A DNA stretch of 18,225 bases from Streptomyces bicolor (GCF_000719285.1 NZ_JOFS01000066.1:1-18225), one strand, 5' to 3'. Counted from the first letter of the stretch, positions 6,803 through 15,262 are shown. Notes: generated by a model not told the origin, from the letters alone. Numbers and translations are program-made.

Positions 6803-7459
6803 GTGACCGCCCCCGAGTCGCCCCAGCCCGTAGACGCGCCCGACGACGACAAGTCGCACGTGCCTCCGCTGACGACCCGTGTCGTCATCGCCGAGGACGA
6901 GGCGCTGATCCGGCTCGATCTCAAAGAGATGCTCGAAGAAGAGGGGTACACCGTCGTCGGTGAGGCCGGTGATGGTGAGCAGGCGATCGAGCTTGCCCGC
7001 GAGCACCAGCCCGACCTGGTCATCCTCGATGTGAAGATGCCGAAGCTGGACGGTATTTCGGCGGCGGAGAAGATCGCCGAGGAGCGCATCGCGCCGGTTC
7101 TCATGCTCACCGCCTTCTCGCAGCGCGATCTCGTCGAGCGGGCCCGGGATGCCGGTGCGATGGCCTACCTGGTCAAGCCGTTCAGCAAGAGTGATGTCGT
7201 GCCGGCGATCGAGATGGCCGTCTCGCGGTTCACGGAGCTGAAGGAGCTGGAGAAGGAGGTCGCCGACCTCACGCTGCGGCTGGAGACGCGGAAGCTGGTG
7301 GATCGGGCGAAGTCGATCCTGCAGACCGAGTACGGGCTGACGGAGCCGGCCGCGTTCCGGTGGATTCAGAAGACGTCGATGGATCGTCGTATGTCGATGC
7401 AGCAGGTCGCCGAGGCGGTCATTCAGGATGCCGAGGAGAAGAAGGCCGGCAAGGGCTGA
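6803..7459 (+). CDS. pdtaR: ANTAR-domain response regulator (PdtaR-like)
   Basis: Cytoplasmic two-component output protein of 218 residues that acts on RNA rather than DNA. After a 25-residue Pro/Asp-rich tail comes a receiver domain (about 26-145). It has the acidic pair E31-D32, the phospho-acceptor D76 in LVILDVKMP, the switch T103 and K125 in LVKPFS. A coiled linker (FTELKELEKEVADL) leads to the ANTAR domain (about 154-210; KLVDRAKSILQTEYGLTE...MSMQQVAEAVI). ANTAR binds paired hexaloop hairpins in mRNA leaders and prevents termination. The closest named relative is mycobacterial PdtaR (Rv1626), phosphorylated by the kinase PdtaS. No kinase gene lies in this window, so the partner must be encoded elsewhere. 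The GTG start at 6803 is supported by GAGGAG ending 5 bases before it. A -10-like TAGGCT is at 6758-6763. The gene is monocistronic, ending in a strong hairpin. Confidence 0.93.
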   Translation: MTAPESPQPVDAPDDDKSHVPPLTTRVVIAEDEALIRLDLKEMLEEEGYTVVGEAGDGEQAIELAREHQPDLVILDVKMPKLDGISAAEKIAEERIAPVLMLTAFSQRDLVERARDAGAMAYLVKPFSKSDVVPAIEMAVSRFTELKELEKEVADLTLRLETRKLVDRAKSILQTEYGLTEPAAFRWIQKTSMDRRMSMQQVAEAVIQDAEEKKAGKG

Positions 7460-7484
7460 CGTAACGTAGCGAAGCAGCATGAGT

Positions 7485-7518
7485 GAGGCCCGCGCCCCTG
7501 ACCGGGGGCGCGGGCCTC
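7485..7518. terminator. Bidirectional terminator between pdtaR and livF
   Basis: A perfect 14-bp stem, GAGGCCCGCGCCCC (7485-7498) with its complement (7505-7518), closed by a six-base loop TGACCG. It lies between two convergent genes, 25 bases after the pdtaR stop and 19 bases beyond the livF stop. It should terminate both. The loop does not match the ANTAR target pattern (A at position 1, G at position 4). Confidence 0.88.
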
Positions 7519-7537
7519 TCTCGTGGGTTGGGTGGTG

Positions 7538-8250
<713 letters not shown>

Positions 8251-8254
<4 letters not shown>

Positions 8255-9123
8255 TGGGCGTCTCCCTTGGTGCTGGTGGTGCTGGTCGCGTCGGCCGCGG
8301 CTTCGGCGGCCTCGACTTCGGCGGCCTCCGCCTCGCCGGGGTCGCCTTCGAAGGGCTCGCCCAGGTAGGCGGCGATGACGCGTTCGTCGGCCTGGACGAC
8401 CTCGGGGGTGCCCTCGACGAGTTTTTCGCCTTGGACGAGGACGGAGACGCGGTCGCTCAGGTTGAAGACGAAGCGCATGTCGTGCTCGATGAGGAGGACG
8501 GCGATGCCCTTGTCGCGGATGGCGAAGACCAGCTCTTCGGTGGCGCGGGTCTCCTGGGGGTTCATGCCGGCGGTCGGTTCGTCGAGGAGCAGCAGGCCGG
8601 GTTCGCTCGCGAGCGCTCGTGCGATTTCGAGCTTGCGCTGTTCGCCGTAGGGCAGGTTGCGGGCGAGGTGGTCGCGCTTGCCGGCGAGGCCGATGAACTC
8701 GAGGAGTTCCATGGCTCGTTCCTCGCTGGCCTTTTCCGCCTTCTTGAAGCCGGGGCCGCGCAGGAGGGCGGACCAGAGGCCTTCCTTGGTGCGGGTGTGG
8801 CGGCCGACGAGGACGTTCTCCAGGACGGTCATGTTGGCGAAGAGCCGGATGTTCTGGAACGTGCGGGCGATGCCTGCCTTGGTCACCAGGTGCGGCTTGG
8901 GCGGGAGGACGGTGCCTTTGTAGGAGACGGTGCCCTCGGTGGGGACGTACAGGCCGGTGAGGCAGTTGAAGAAGGTTGTCTTGCCGGCGCCGTTGGGCCC
9001 GATGAGGCCGACGATCTCGCCCTCGTTGACGGTGAAGTCCACGGAGCGGACGGCGGTGAGGCCGCCGAAGCGCATGGTGACGTCGCGGGCTTCGAGTACT
9101 GGTGTCGTCATGGGGTCACGCAC
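8251..9123 (-). CDS. livG: Branched-chain amino acid ABC transporter ATPase LivG
   Basis: Second ATPase of the liv importer, 290 residues. Walker A is GPNGAGKT (42-49), the Q-loop is TFQNIRLF with Gln90, and the signature is LPYGEQRK (157-164), the usual LivG form of LSGGQ. Walker B is LLLLDEP (177-183), and the switch is LLIEHDM with a true His. The C-terminal tail after YLGEPFEG is Ala/Glu/Thr-rich low complexity of about 35 residues and unlike E. coli LivG. Start choice is uncertain: the GTG at 9123 overlaps the livM stop by 8 bases and has AAGG 7 bases before it. The ATG at 9111 (MTTPVLEARD) lies 4 bases after the livM stop but has a poorer ribosome site. The 3' end overlaps livF. Confidence 0.95.
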
Positions 9124-10900
9124 CCGCCTTCGTGGTGACGGCCGGTTCGTCGGTCAGCGTCGTGGTGTCTGGTACGTCGGTCTGGCCGGTCTCGTGGAAT
9201 TCGAGCTGGCGGCGGCGGTTGGCGATGACGCCTTCGGGGCGGAAGCGCATCAGGAGGATGAGTGCGATGCCGAAGGCGAGCAGGGACTTCTCCTGGAGGA
9301 AGACGAGCTTCTCGGGGAGGAGGTAGAGCAGGGCGGCGCCGAGGAGTGGTCCGGCGACGGTGCCCATGCCGCCGAGGACGACCGCGGCCAGGAGGAACGC
9401 GGAGTTGGGGGGTGCGGCGCCGGCGAACTGGTAGGGGTTGGGTACGACGCTGTAGGTGACGTGGGCGAAGACGGTGCCGGCGAGGCCGGCGAGGGTGGCG
9501 CCGAGGGCGAAGGCGATGAGCTTGACGCGGAAGCCGTTGATGCCCATGGCTGTGGCTGCTGTCTCGTCTTCGCGGATGGCGATCCAGGAGCGGCCGATGC
9601 GGGAGTCGGCGGCGCGGGTGTAGACGAGGACGATGATGGCCATGATGACGACCATCAGCAGGTAGTAGTTGGCGAAGCGGCCGAGGGTGATCCCGCCGAT
9701 GTCGTTGGCCTCCCCGAGGTTCAGGCCGAAGAGGTTGATGTCGGGGATGGACGGGATGCCGTTGGGGCCGTTGGTGATGTCCGGGCCGGAGTCGCCGTCC
9801 ATGTTGTTGACGGCGATGCGGAAGATCTCACCGAAGCCGAGGGTGACGATGGCGAGGTAGTCGCCGCGCAGTCGGAGGGTGGGTGCGCCGATGAGGACGC
9901 CGAAGACGAGGCTGGCGGCGGCGCCGGTGAGGGCGGAGGCCCAGAAGGGGAACTGGACGCCGGAGAACCGGGAGAACTCGGAGCCGGAGACCAGGGCCGC
10001 GGTGTAGGCGCCGACGCCGAGGAAGGCGACGTAGCCGAGGTCGAGGAGGCCGGCGAGGCCGACGACGATGTTGAGACCCAGGGCGACCGTGGCGAAGATC
10101 AGGATGTTGACGCCGATGTTGGTGTAGTGGTCGTTGGTCTGGGTGAAGGGGAACGCGATCGCGGCGAGGAAGCCCATGAGGAGGGTGAAGCCGCGGTGGT
10201 GGGCGGTGAGCCGGGAGAGCCGGTCGAGGAGTCCCGCGGTGTGCAGGGCCCACATGGAGAAGGCGACCACGAGGAGGTAGCCGATGAAGAGTTCGCCGTA
10301 CTCGGTGTCGATGCCGTAGGTGAAGACGCCCAGTCCGAGGGCGGTCACGACGGTGATGACGAGTCGCTCGGCCCAGGGGGCGAGGGGCTGGGGTGCGGGG
10401 ATCTTCTCGGCCTTGGTGATGTACGCCTTGAGGTTTTCCTTGGTGTCGTCGCCGAGCTGCTCCGGGAGGGAGAGCGCGCCGAGGACGGGCAGGAGGGAGG
10501 CGAGGGCCGCGATGTAGCCGCCGGGTTCGAGGTTGACGAGGCCGCCGAGTTCGACGCTGATCGCGATGACGGCGTACCAGGTGACGGCGAAGCCGGCGAG
10601 GGCGCTCAGGAAGAGCGGTGCGTTGTTCTTGGCGGGCAGGAGCCAGCCGAGGCCCTTGATGCCGTAGGCGGCGAGGGCGAACAGTGCGGTGAGGACGCCG
10701 GCGGTGAAGGTCAGCCACTGCAGGCCGCCGGGGTAGCCGTTGATGGTGAGGTTGCCGGGGAACTCGCTGGTCCAGGTCCAGGCGAGGAAGGCGGAGGCGG
10801 CGGTGGCGATGCCGCCGGTCAGGATGAGGGCGCGGGCGGCTGCGAGGGGCAGCGGCAGGAGGCCGCGGGCGGCCGGGGCGGTCTTGGCTATCTCGGTCAT
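9116..10900 (-). CDS. livM: Branched-chain amino acid ABC transporter permease LivM (long form)
   Basis: Integral membrane permease of 594 residues, clearly longer than E. coli LivM (about 425). The C-terminal 320 residues are the conserved permease core. It has NILIFATVALGLNIVVGLAGLLDLGYVAF, here read as two parts, the conserved loop LRGDYLAIVTLGFGEI that contacts the ATPases, and IREDETAATAMGIN followed by GLAGTVFAH. The N-terminal 250 residues add several hydrophobic helices (about 22-42, 63-82, 95-115, 128-146, 180-200, 205-225) with a charged cytoplasmic-looking stretch around LGDDTKENLKAYITKAEKI. The ATG at 10900 begins 4 bases after the livH stop. The last ~25 residues are Thr-rich and hydrophilic. 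It pairs with LivH to form the channel. Confidence 0.95.
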   Translation of the reverse strand: MTEIAKTAPAARGLLPLPLAAARALILTGGIATAASAFLAWTWTSEFPGNLTINGYPGGLQWLTFTAGVLTALFALAAYGIKGLGWLLPAKNNAPLFLSALAGFAVTWYAVIAISVELGGLVNLEPGGYIAALASLLPVLGALSLPEQLGDDTKENLKAYITKAEKIPAPQPLAPWAERLVITVVTALGLGVFTYGIDTEYGELFIGYLLVVAFSMWALHTAGLLDRLSRLTAHHRGFTLLMGFLAAIAFPFTQTNDHYTNIGVNILIFATVALGLNIVVGLAGLLDLGYVAFLGVGAYTAALVSGSEFSRFSGVQFPFWASALTGAAASLVFGVLIGAPTLRLRGDYLAIVTLGFGEIFRIAVNNMDGDSGPDITNGPNGIPSIPDINLFGLNLGEANDIGGITLGRFANYYLLMVVIMAIIVLVYTRAADSRIGRSWIAIREDETAATAMGINGFRVKLIAFALGATLAGLAGTVFAHVTYSVVPNPYQFAGAAPPNSAFLLAAVVLGGMGTVAGPLLGAALLYLLPEKLVFLQEKSLLAFGIALILLMRFRPEGVIANRRRQLEFHETGQTDVPDTTTLTDEPAVTTKAGA

Positions 10901-10904
10901 GTGA

Positions 10905-11834
10905 TCACGCCCTGTCCGCGACGCGCTCGCCGAGCAGGCCTTGTGGCCTGACGAGGAGGACGAGGATGAGGAGACAGAAGGCCCAGACGTTGGCCCAGCT
11001 CTGGCCGCCGAGCTGCTGCATGCCGGGGATGCCGTCGATGTAGGCGGAGGCGAGGGTTTCGGCGATGCCGAGGACGATGCCGCCGAGCATGGCTCCGTAG
11101 ATGTTGCCGATGCCGCCGAGGACGGCTGCGGTGAAGGCCTTGAGGCCCATCAGGAAGCCCATGCGGTAGTCGATGTTGCCGTACTTGAGGCCGTAGGCGA
11201 CGGCTGCGACTGCGGCGAAGAAGCCGCCGATGGCGAAGGCGATGACGATGATGCGGTTGGTGTCGATGCCCATGAGCTGGGCGGTGTCGGGGTCCTGTGC
11301 GGTGGCCTGCATGGCGCGGCCGGTGCGGCTCTTGCGGACGAAGAACGCGAGTGCGGCCATGCAGACGACGGCGGCCAGGATGAGGAAGATGTCGGCGTCC
11401 TTGATGGTGACGGAGCCGATGTCGTGGGTGGTGTCGAGGCCGGGGAAGGCGATGGCGCGGTCGGCGCCGGGGTAGAAGTTGCGGACGACTTCCTGGAGGG
11501 CCAGGGAGAGGCCGATCGCGGTGATGAGCGGTGCCAGTCGTGGTGCTCCGCGCAGGGGTCTGTAGGCGAACCGTTCCGCTCCGACGGCGATGAGGATGGC
11601 GACGAGGCCACCGCCGATCAGCATGAGGGGAACGGCGATCGCCATCGATGTGCCGTCGGGCAGGATGTAGAAGTAGACCGTGAAGGCGCCGAAGGCCCCG
11701 GTCATGAAGATCTCGCCGTGCGCGAAGTTGATGAGCTGGACGATGCCGTACACCATCGTGTAGCCGATGGCGATCAGCCCGTACATCGAGCCTAGGAGCA
11801 GCCCGTTGGCCAGCTGCTGCGGCAGGGTGTTCAC
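10905..11834 (-). CDS. livH: Branched-chain amino acid ABC transporter permease LivH
   Basis: Membrane permease of 309 residues, typical for LivH. Conserved features are the N-terminal GLLLGSMYGLIAIGYTMVYG, then INFAHGEIFMTGAF, the glycine-rich segment AFTAAVLGGIGNIYGAMLGG that forms the coupling region, and a C-terminal helix ending in VRPQGLLGE. About eight membrane helices are visible. The start is GTG at 11834 with GGAGG 7 bases upstream. The binding-protein gene ends 151 bases upstream with a hairpin in between, while livM follows after only 4 bases. It forms a heterodimer with LivM. Confidence 0.95.
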   Translation of the reverse strand: MNTLPQQLANGLLLGSMYGLIAIGYTMVYGIVQLINFAHGEIFMTGAFGAFTVYFYILPDGTSMAIAVPLMLIGGGLVAILIAVGAERFAYRPLRGAPRLAPLITAIGLSLALQEVVRNFYPGADRAIAFPGLDTTHDIGSVTIKDADIFLILAAVVCMAALAFFVRKSRTGRAMQATAQDPDTAQLMGIDTNRIIVIAFAIGGFFAAVAAVAYGLKYGNIDYRMGFLMGLKAFTAAVLGGIGNIYGAMLGGIVLGIAETLASAYIDGIPGMQQLGGQSWANVWAFCLLILVLLVRPQGLLGERVADRA

Positions 11835-11920
11835 CGCATGGCCTCCATTAGGAAGGTGGTTGTGTGCACTCGGGTGCGGGGTCTGTGCACCGGACGTGTG
11901 CAGAGGGTCTGGGTGTGGAA

Positions 11921-11960
11921 ACGGGCCGCGCGGTCGGGGTCCTCCTTCCGCGCGGCCCGT
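11921..11960 (-). terminator. Intercistronic hairpin between the binding-protein gene and livH
   Basis: A perfect 13-bp stem: ACGGGCCGCGCGG (11921-11933) pairs with 11948-11960 around a 14-base loop. On the minus strand it is followed by TTTCC only. It sits inside the liv operon rather than at its end. It is therefore best read as a partial terminator or RNA-stabilising hairpin that raises the level of binding-protein mRNA over livHMGF mRNA. Confidence 0.75.
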
Positions 11961-11985
11961 GTGTGGCGGTGCTGGGGGGCCTGGG

Positions 11986-13227
11986 TCAGTTCAGGTCGGC
12001 GGTGCCGGTCTTGACGGCCTTCCACTCGCCCTTGACGACCTGGTAGACGGTCAGCTGCTTGTTCGTGGTGTCGCCGTACTCGTCGAAGGAGACCTTGCCG
12101 CTGAGGCCCTGGAAGTCGGACTTCTGGACCTCGTCGACGACCTTGGTGCGCAGGTCGGTCATGTCGGTGGGCACCTTGCCGCCGTTGGCGTCCACGACGG
12201 CCTTGACGGCGTTGATGATCGCGGTCGCGGCGTCGTAGGAGTAGGCGCCGTAGGCGCCGTAGTCGCCCTTGTAGCCCTTGGCCTTGTAGGTCTCGATGAA
12301 CTGCTTGGCGGCGGGCAGGGTGTCGGCGGGGACGCCGATGGCGGTGGCGAGGTCGCCTTCGGTGGCGGCGCCGCCGGCCTCGATGTAGGTGGAGGCGAAC
12401 ATGCCGTCGCCACCGAACAGCGGGATCTTGACGCCGCCGTCCTTCATCTGCTTGCTGAGCAGCGCGGACTCGTCGTACTGACCGCCGTAGTAGAGCAGGT
12501 CGGCCTTCGAGTTCTTGATCTTGGTGACGAGGGAACCGAAGTCCTTGTCACCGGTGTTGACGTGGTCGGTCTCGACGACCTTGCCGCCGAGCTTCTTGAA
12601 CTGCTCGGTGAAGATCTTCGCCAGGCCCGCGCCGTAGGTCTGCTTGTCGTCGACGACGAAGACGCTCTTCTTCTTGAGGCCGTTGATGGCGTAGTCCGCG
12701 GCGAAGCTGCCCTGCAGCTCGTCGGTGGTCGCGGTGCGGAAGTAGGTCTTGAACGGCCGCTTCTTGTCCGTCTGCCAGTTCTTGCCCTGGGTGAGCTCAG
12801 GGTTGGTGTTCGACGGGGAGATCTGGACCATGTTGGCCGAGGCGAACACCTGCTGCATCGACTGGGCGACGCCGGAGTTCAGCGGGCCGACCGCGCCGAC
12901 GGCGGTCTTGTCACCGGTGATCGACGTGGCGTTCGACTGGCCGGTGGCCGGCTGCGCCTTGTCGTCGAAGGCCTTCAGCTTGAAGGTGACGCCCGGGACC
13001 AGCTTGTTCTTGTTGGCGTCGTCGACGGCGATCTGGGCGCCGTACTGGATGCCGAGGCCGGTGGTGGAGTTCTCACCGGAGAGGGGGGCGTCCACGCCGA
13101 TGGTCAGGGTGGTGGTGTCCCCGCCCGCGCTGTCGCCGCCGCCGTTGTCGTCTCGGGAGCCACAGGCGGTGAGGGTCAGAGCTCCGGTCGCGAGGACGGA
13201 GGTAAGTATCACCAAGGAACGTCGCAC
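11986..13227 (-). CDS. livK: Branched-chain amino acid ABC transporter substrate-binding lipoprotein
   Basis: Extracytoplasmic receptor of the liv importer, 413 residues. The signal peptide (MRRSLVILTSVLATGAL) ends in the lipobox LTAC, so Cys22 is lipidated and anchors the protein to the outer face of the membrane. A Gly/Asp/Ser-rich linker follows. The periplasmic-binding fold (Peripla_BP_6) covers about 38-405, starting TLTIGVDAPLSG and including AVGPLNSGVAQSMQQVF and VFVVDDKQTYGAG. The GTG start at 13227 has AAAGGA 7 bases upstream. It is the first gene of the operon. A -10-like TAGAGT is present on the minus strand at 13325-13320, giving a leader of roughly 85 bases. Ligand (Leu/Ile/Val or a related compound) is inferred from family and context. 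Confidence 0.95.
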   Translation of the reverse strand: MRRSLVILTSVLATGALTLTACGSRDDNGGGDSAGGDTTTLTIGVDAPLSGENSTTGLGIQYGAQIAVDDANKNKLVPGVTFKLKAFDDKAQPATGQSNATSITGDKTAVGAVGPLNSGVAQSMQQVFASANMVQISPSNTNPELTQGKNWQTDKKRPFKTYFRTATTDELQGSFAADYAINGLKKKSVFVVDDKQTYGAGLAKIFTEQFKKLGGKVVETDHVNTGDKDFGSLVTKIKNSKADLLYYGGQYDESALLSKQMKDGGVKIPLFGGDGMFASTYIEAGGAATEGDLATAIGVPADTLPAAKQFIETYKAKGYKGDYGAYGAYSYDAATAIINAVKAVVDANGGKVPTDMTDLRTKVVDEVQKSDFQGLSGKVSFDEYGDTTNKQLTVYQVVKGEWKAVKTGTADLN

Positions 13228-13319
13228 AATCAGTCCTTTCCGCGGTCACGTCCGCCTTGGTGGGGACGGTGAGGTGCCGCGCTGGTACCGAACTCCCGTT
13301 GGAGCGGTGACTGGGCGTG

Positions 13320-13325
13320 ACTCTA
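13320..13325 (-). promoter_or_regulatory. Candidate -10 box of the liv operon
   Basis: TAGAGT on the minus strand matches the TANNNT -10 pattern and is the same hexamer found before pyk. Start of transcription would be near 13313, about 86 bases before the GTG. The hexamer overlaps the stop codon of the upstream gene. No convincing -35 is visible, so confidence is low. Confidence 0.35.
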
Positions 13326-14114
13326 AGCCCGGTATGCGGACAGTGGCATCGCCGCGAGCTCGCTTGTGACGTTCTTGTTATGACGGCGTGGAGGGCGGAC
13401 AAGGGCCCTGGGGGCTGTCGGCCGGTTTGGCGGAATTTCCACTCCGTCCACATGCTGAGAATTCGCACTTCCGCTTGGCCGTGGGCCCGGCCCGTCGGCG
13501 GCCCGGTCGCAGGCTCCGTGCAGGAGCACCGAAAGGTCCCGGGAAAAGGTGCCGCCGAAGATGAAGCTGTGGTGCTGTATTGCGCGCGTGTTACGCAGCG
13601 TTACGTCGAGAAAGGGAAGATCCGCATTCAGGGGGAGTTCCGAACAGTCGGATACGGATATCCGTACGGTGATCTTTCGCGTCGTCGACGCGGCCACGGT
13701 GAAGGCGGGCTCGGGCAGGGCGTGGGCGGTGAGCCCGGGGAAGGCGGTGCCGGAGATCCTCAGGGTGACGGGCGGGCCGTGGTCGACGGTGACGGCGAAG
13801 TGGTAACGGCCGCTGGTGGCACCGGAGTTGTGGGGTGCGGCGAATCCCAGGTAGCGCCAGGTGGTGACGTTGGCGGGCCAGGGGACGGGGGCGGGGGACT
13901 CGGAGTCGCCGGAGACCTGTGGGATCAGGGTGGCTGCGGCGGCGACCGCGCCGGCGACGGCGGTGGCGATGGCGGCGGTGCGGGTACGGGGCGTCAGCCC
14001 CGCCCAGAGGTCGGCGATCCGGTCGGTGAGGTGCGGTGCGTCGGTGCCGATGGTGTCGTGACTCTCGTTCGTTTCCGGCGAGTTGACGGGTTCGACGGGC
14101 CCGATGCCGGTCAT
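13323..14114 (-). CDS. Single-pass membrane protein of unknown function
   Basis: I do not recognise this gene. From the ATG at 14114 (GAGGG 8 bases upstream) it encodes 263 residues. They comprise a hydrophilic cytoplasmic part (1-46), one Ala-rich membrane helix (about 47-66) and an exported domain. That domain (about 75-202) has beta-strand-like alternation (YHFAVTVDHGPPVTLRISG) and two cysteines (C157, C202) that could form a disulfide. After about residue 147, and strongly after residue 205, third codon positions stop being G/C. The last 60 residues are Pro/Arg-rich without pattern and overlap the liv promoter zone. The true protein may end earlier in related strains, with a lost stop or frameshift here. 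An open frame continues upstream to 14201, but it is Pro-rich and lacks a ribosome site. The protease gene upstream is separated by a hairpin. Confidence 0.6.
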   Translation of the reverse strand: MTGIGPVEPVNSPETNESHDTIGTDAPHLTDRIADLWAGLTPRTRTAAIATAVAGAVAAAATLIPQVSGDSESPAPVPWPANVTTWRYLGFAAPHNSGATSGRYHFAVTVDHGPPVTLRISGTAFPGLTAHALPEPAFTVAASTTRKITVRISVSDCSELPLNADLPFLDVTLRNTRAIQHHSFIFGGTFSRDLSVLLHGACDRAADGPGPRPSGSANSQHVDGVEIPPNRPTAPRALVRPPRRHNKNVTSELAAMPLSAYRA

Positions 14115-14175
14115 GGCTGCACCCTCATGGGGAAACGGTAGGCGAGGCGGTGGGGGCGGGGAAGCGGGCCGGGCG

Positions 14176-14217
14176 GGCCCGCCGCCGGCGGTTTCGTCCA
14201 CCGTGCGGCGGCGGGCC
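14176..14217 (-). terminator. Terminator of the serine protease gene
   Basis: GGCCCGCCGCCG (14176-14187) pairs perfectly with 14206-14217 over 12 bp. An inner CGGT/ACCG stem closes a seven-base loop. There is no U tract. It lies 52 bases beyond the protease stop on the minus strand and upstream of the next gene, so it probably ends the protease transcript. Confidence 0.7.
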
Positions 14218-14268
14218 GTGGGGGTGCCGCGTGCCGAGGGTTTCGGGCGGGGTCCTGTCGGTCCGGAG

Positions 14269-15141
14269 CTACGGCAGTTGCACGAAGGGCGCCAGGAAGG
14301 CGCGGGCGCCGGGGGTGTCCAGGCGGTAGGTGACGTTGGTCGCGTAGCAGGGGCCGTCGCCGGTGATGGTGGTGGCGGCGAGGATGTTCCGGCCGTCGAT
14401 TACCGCGAAGTTGGGGCCGCCGGAATCGCCGTAGCAGGCGCCGCCGTTGCCCTGCGGTTGGGTCATGGCCAGGCGTACCCAGGTGGCGTTGAGGGCGTCG
14501 AAGGTGACGGGCGCCTTCATGCGGACGCCGCCGCCGGGGTGGGTGTGTCCACCGGGGCCGCGCTGGGCCTCCTGGGTGCCGTATCCGGCGACGAACCAGT
14601 CGGTGGAGTTCAGTCCCTGCGGGCGGAGCGCGCCGAGTTGGCCTGCGGTGGGCAGGGTGGCCGGGGTGAAGGTCCAGCGGGCTCTGACCTTTGTGGCCGG
14701 CAGTTCGATCACCGCGATGTCGTGGGTGTCGGAGGCGGGGCCCGGGTAGTCGGGGTGGTTGTGGGCGGTGCCCTGGACGGCGACGGCGGTCGCCTGTGCG
14801 GCCGGGTCGCCGGGGTATTTCTGGGCGGCGGCGTCGAGGCCGGCTTGCACGTCCTGGTCGAGGGACACGTGGAATTTCACGTTGTCGGGCCAGTCGGTGG
14901 TGCAGTGCGCGGCGGTCAGGAACGTGTCCGCGTCGATCATGGTTCCGGTGCAGACCCAGTCGACCCGGTCGGGGGTCGTGGGGTCGCCGTCGTTGTCCCA
15001 GGTGGCGACGAGGGCGCCGACTTCGGTGCGTTCGGGGGCGGGCGTCGCGTTGTACGAGTTGATGGCCGAGGACGGCAGCGCGGTGGCGAGCACGGTCGCA
15101 CAGGCCGCGGCGGTGACGGCGGTGGCGCGTATGGCTGACAA
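14269..15141 (-). CDS. Secreted trypsin-like serine protease (S1 family)
   Basis: Exported chymotrypsin-fold serine endopeptidase. With a TTG start at 15141 it has 290 residues. TTG is preferred because AGAAGGG ends 9 bases before it and it opens a clean Sec signal peptide (SAIRATAVTAAACATVLATALPSSA), cleaved around residue 26. The alternative ATG at 15225 would add 28 Pro-rich residues before the signal and has no reason to exist. The catalytic triad is complete: His79 in FLTAAHC, Asp141 in THDIAVIEL and Ser240 in CYGDSGGPNF. Cysteines at 64/80 fit the conserved disulfide next to the His, and C236 pairs with the late Cys near GDGPCYA. The residue six before the catalytic Ser is Gly rather than Asp, so trypsin specificity (Arg/Lys) is not certain. 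No propeptide is obvious. It is monocistronic. Confidence 0.88.
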   Translation of the reverse strand: MSAIRATAVTAAACATVLATALPSSAINSYNATPAPERTEVGALVATWDNDGDPTTPDRVDWVCTGTMIDADTFLTAAHCTTDWPDNVKFHVSLDQDVQAGLDAAAQKYPGDPAAQATAVAVQGTAHNHPDYPGPASDTHDIAVIELPATKVRARWTFTPATLPTAGQLGALRPQGLNSTDWFVAGYGTQEAQRGPGGHTHPGGGVRMKAPVTFDALNATWVRLAMTQPQGNGGACYGDSGGPNFAVIDGRNILAATTITGDGPCYATNVTYRLDTPGARAFLAPFVQLP

Positions 15142-15211
15142 AAGAACGGACCCTTCTGCAGGTGAGCGTGGGTGTTCTCCTGTGGGGGGTGGGGCAAGTG
15201 AAGCGGTCGGG

Positions 15212-15238
15212 GGCGGCCGCCACAAGGGCGCGGCCGCC
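15212..15238 (-). terminator. GC hairpin after the thioesterase gene
   Basis: GGCGGCCGC (15212-15220) and GCGGCCGCC (15230-15238) form a 9-bp stem with a 9-base loop. Each arm is itself the palindrome GCGGCCGC. It is 60 bases beyond the thioesterase stop and has no U tract. It is a plausible terminator separating the thioesterase from the protease. Confidence 0.55.
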
Positions 15239-15262
15239 GCTCCAGGGTTTTCCCTATGTATG

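Noticed and set aside
7485..7518. pdtaR downstream hairpin as an ANTAR target
   Set aside because: The six-base loop TGACCG lacks the required A at position 1 and G at position 4, and there is no paired hexaloop hairpin.
8930..10951. 673-residue Gly/Glu/Asp-rich open frame on the plus strand
   Set aside because: Antisense shadow of livG and livM; composition is that of reversed GC-rich membrane-protein codons.
11831..12025. 64-residue minus-strand ORF whose TGA overlaps the livH GTG start
   Set aside because: The overlap looks like coupling, but the ORF starts inside livK, reads through the 13-bp hairpin and has a random Arg/His/Thr-rich product.
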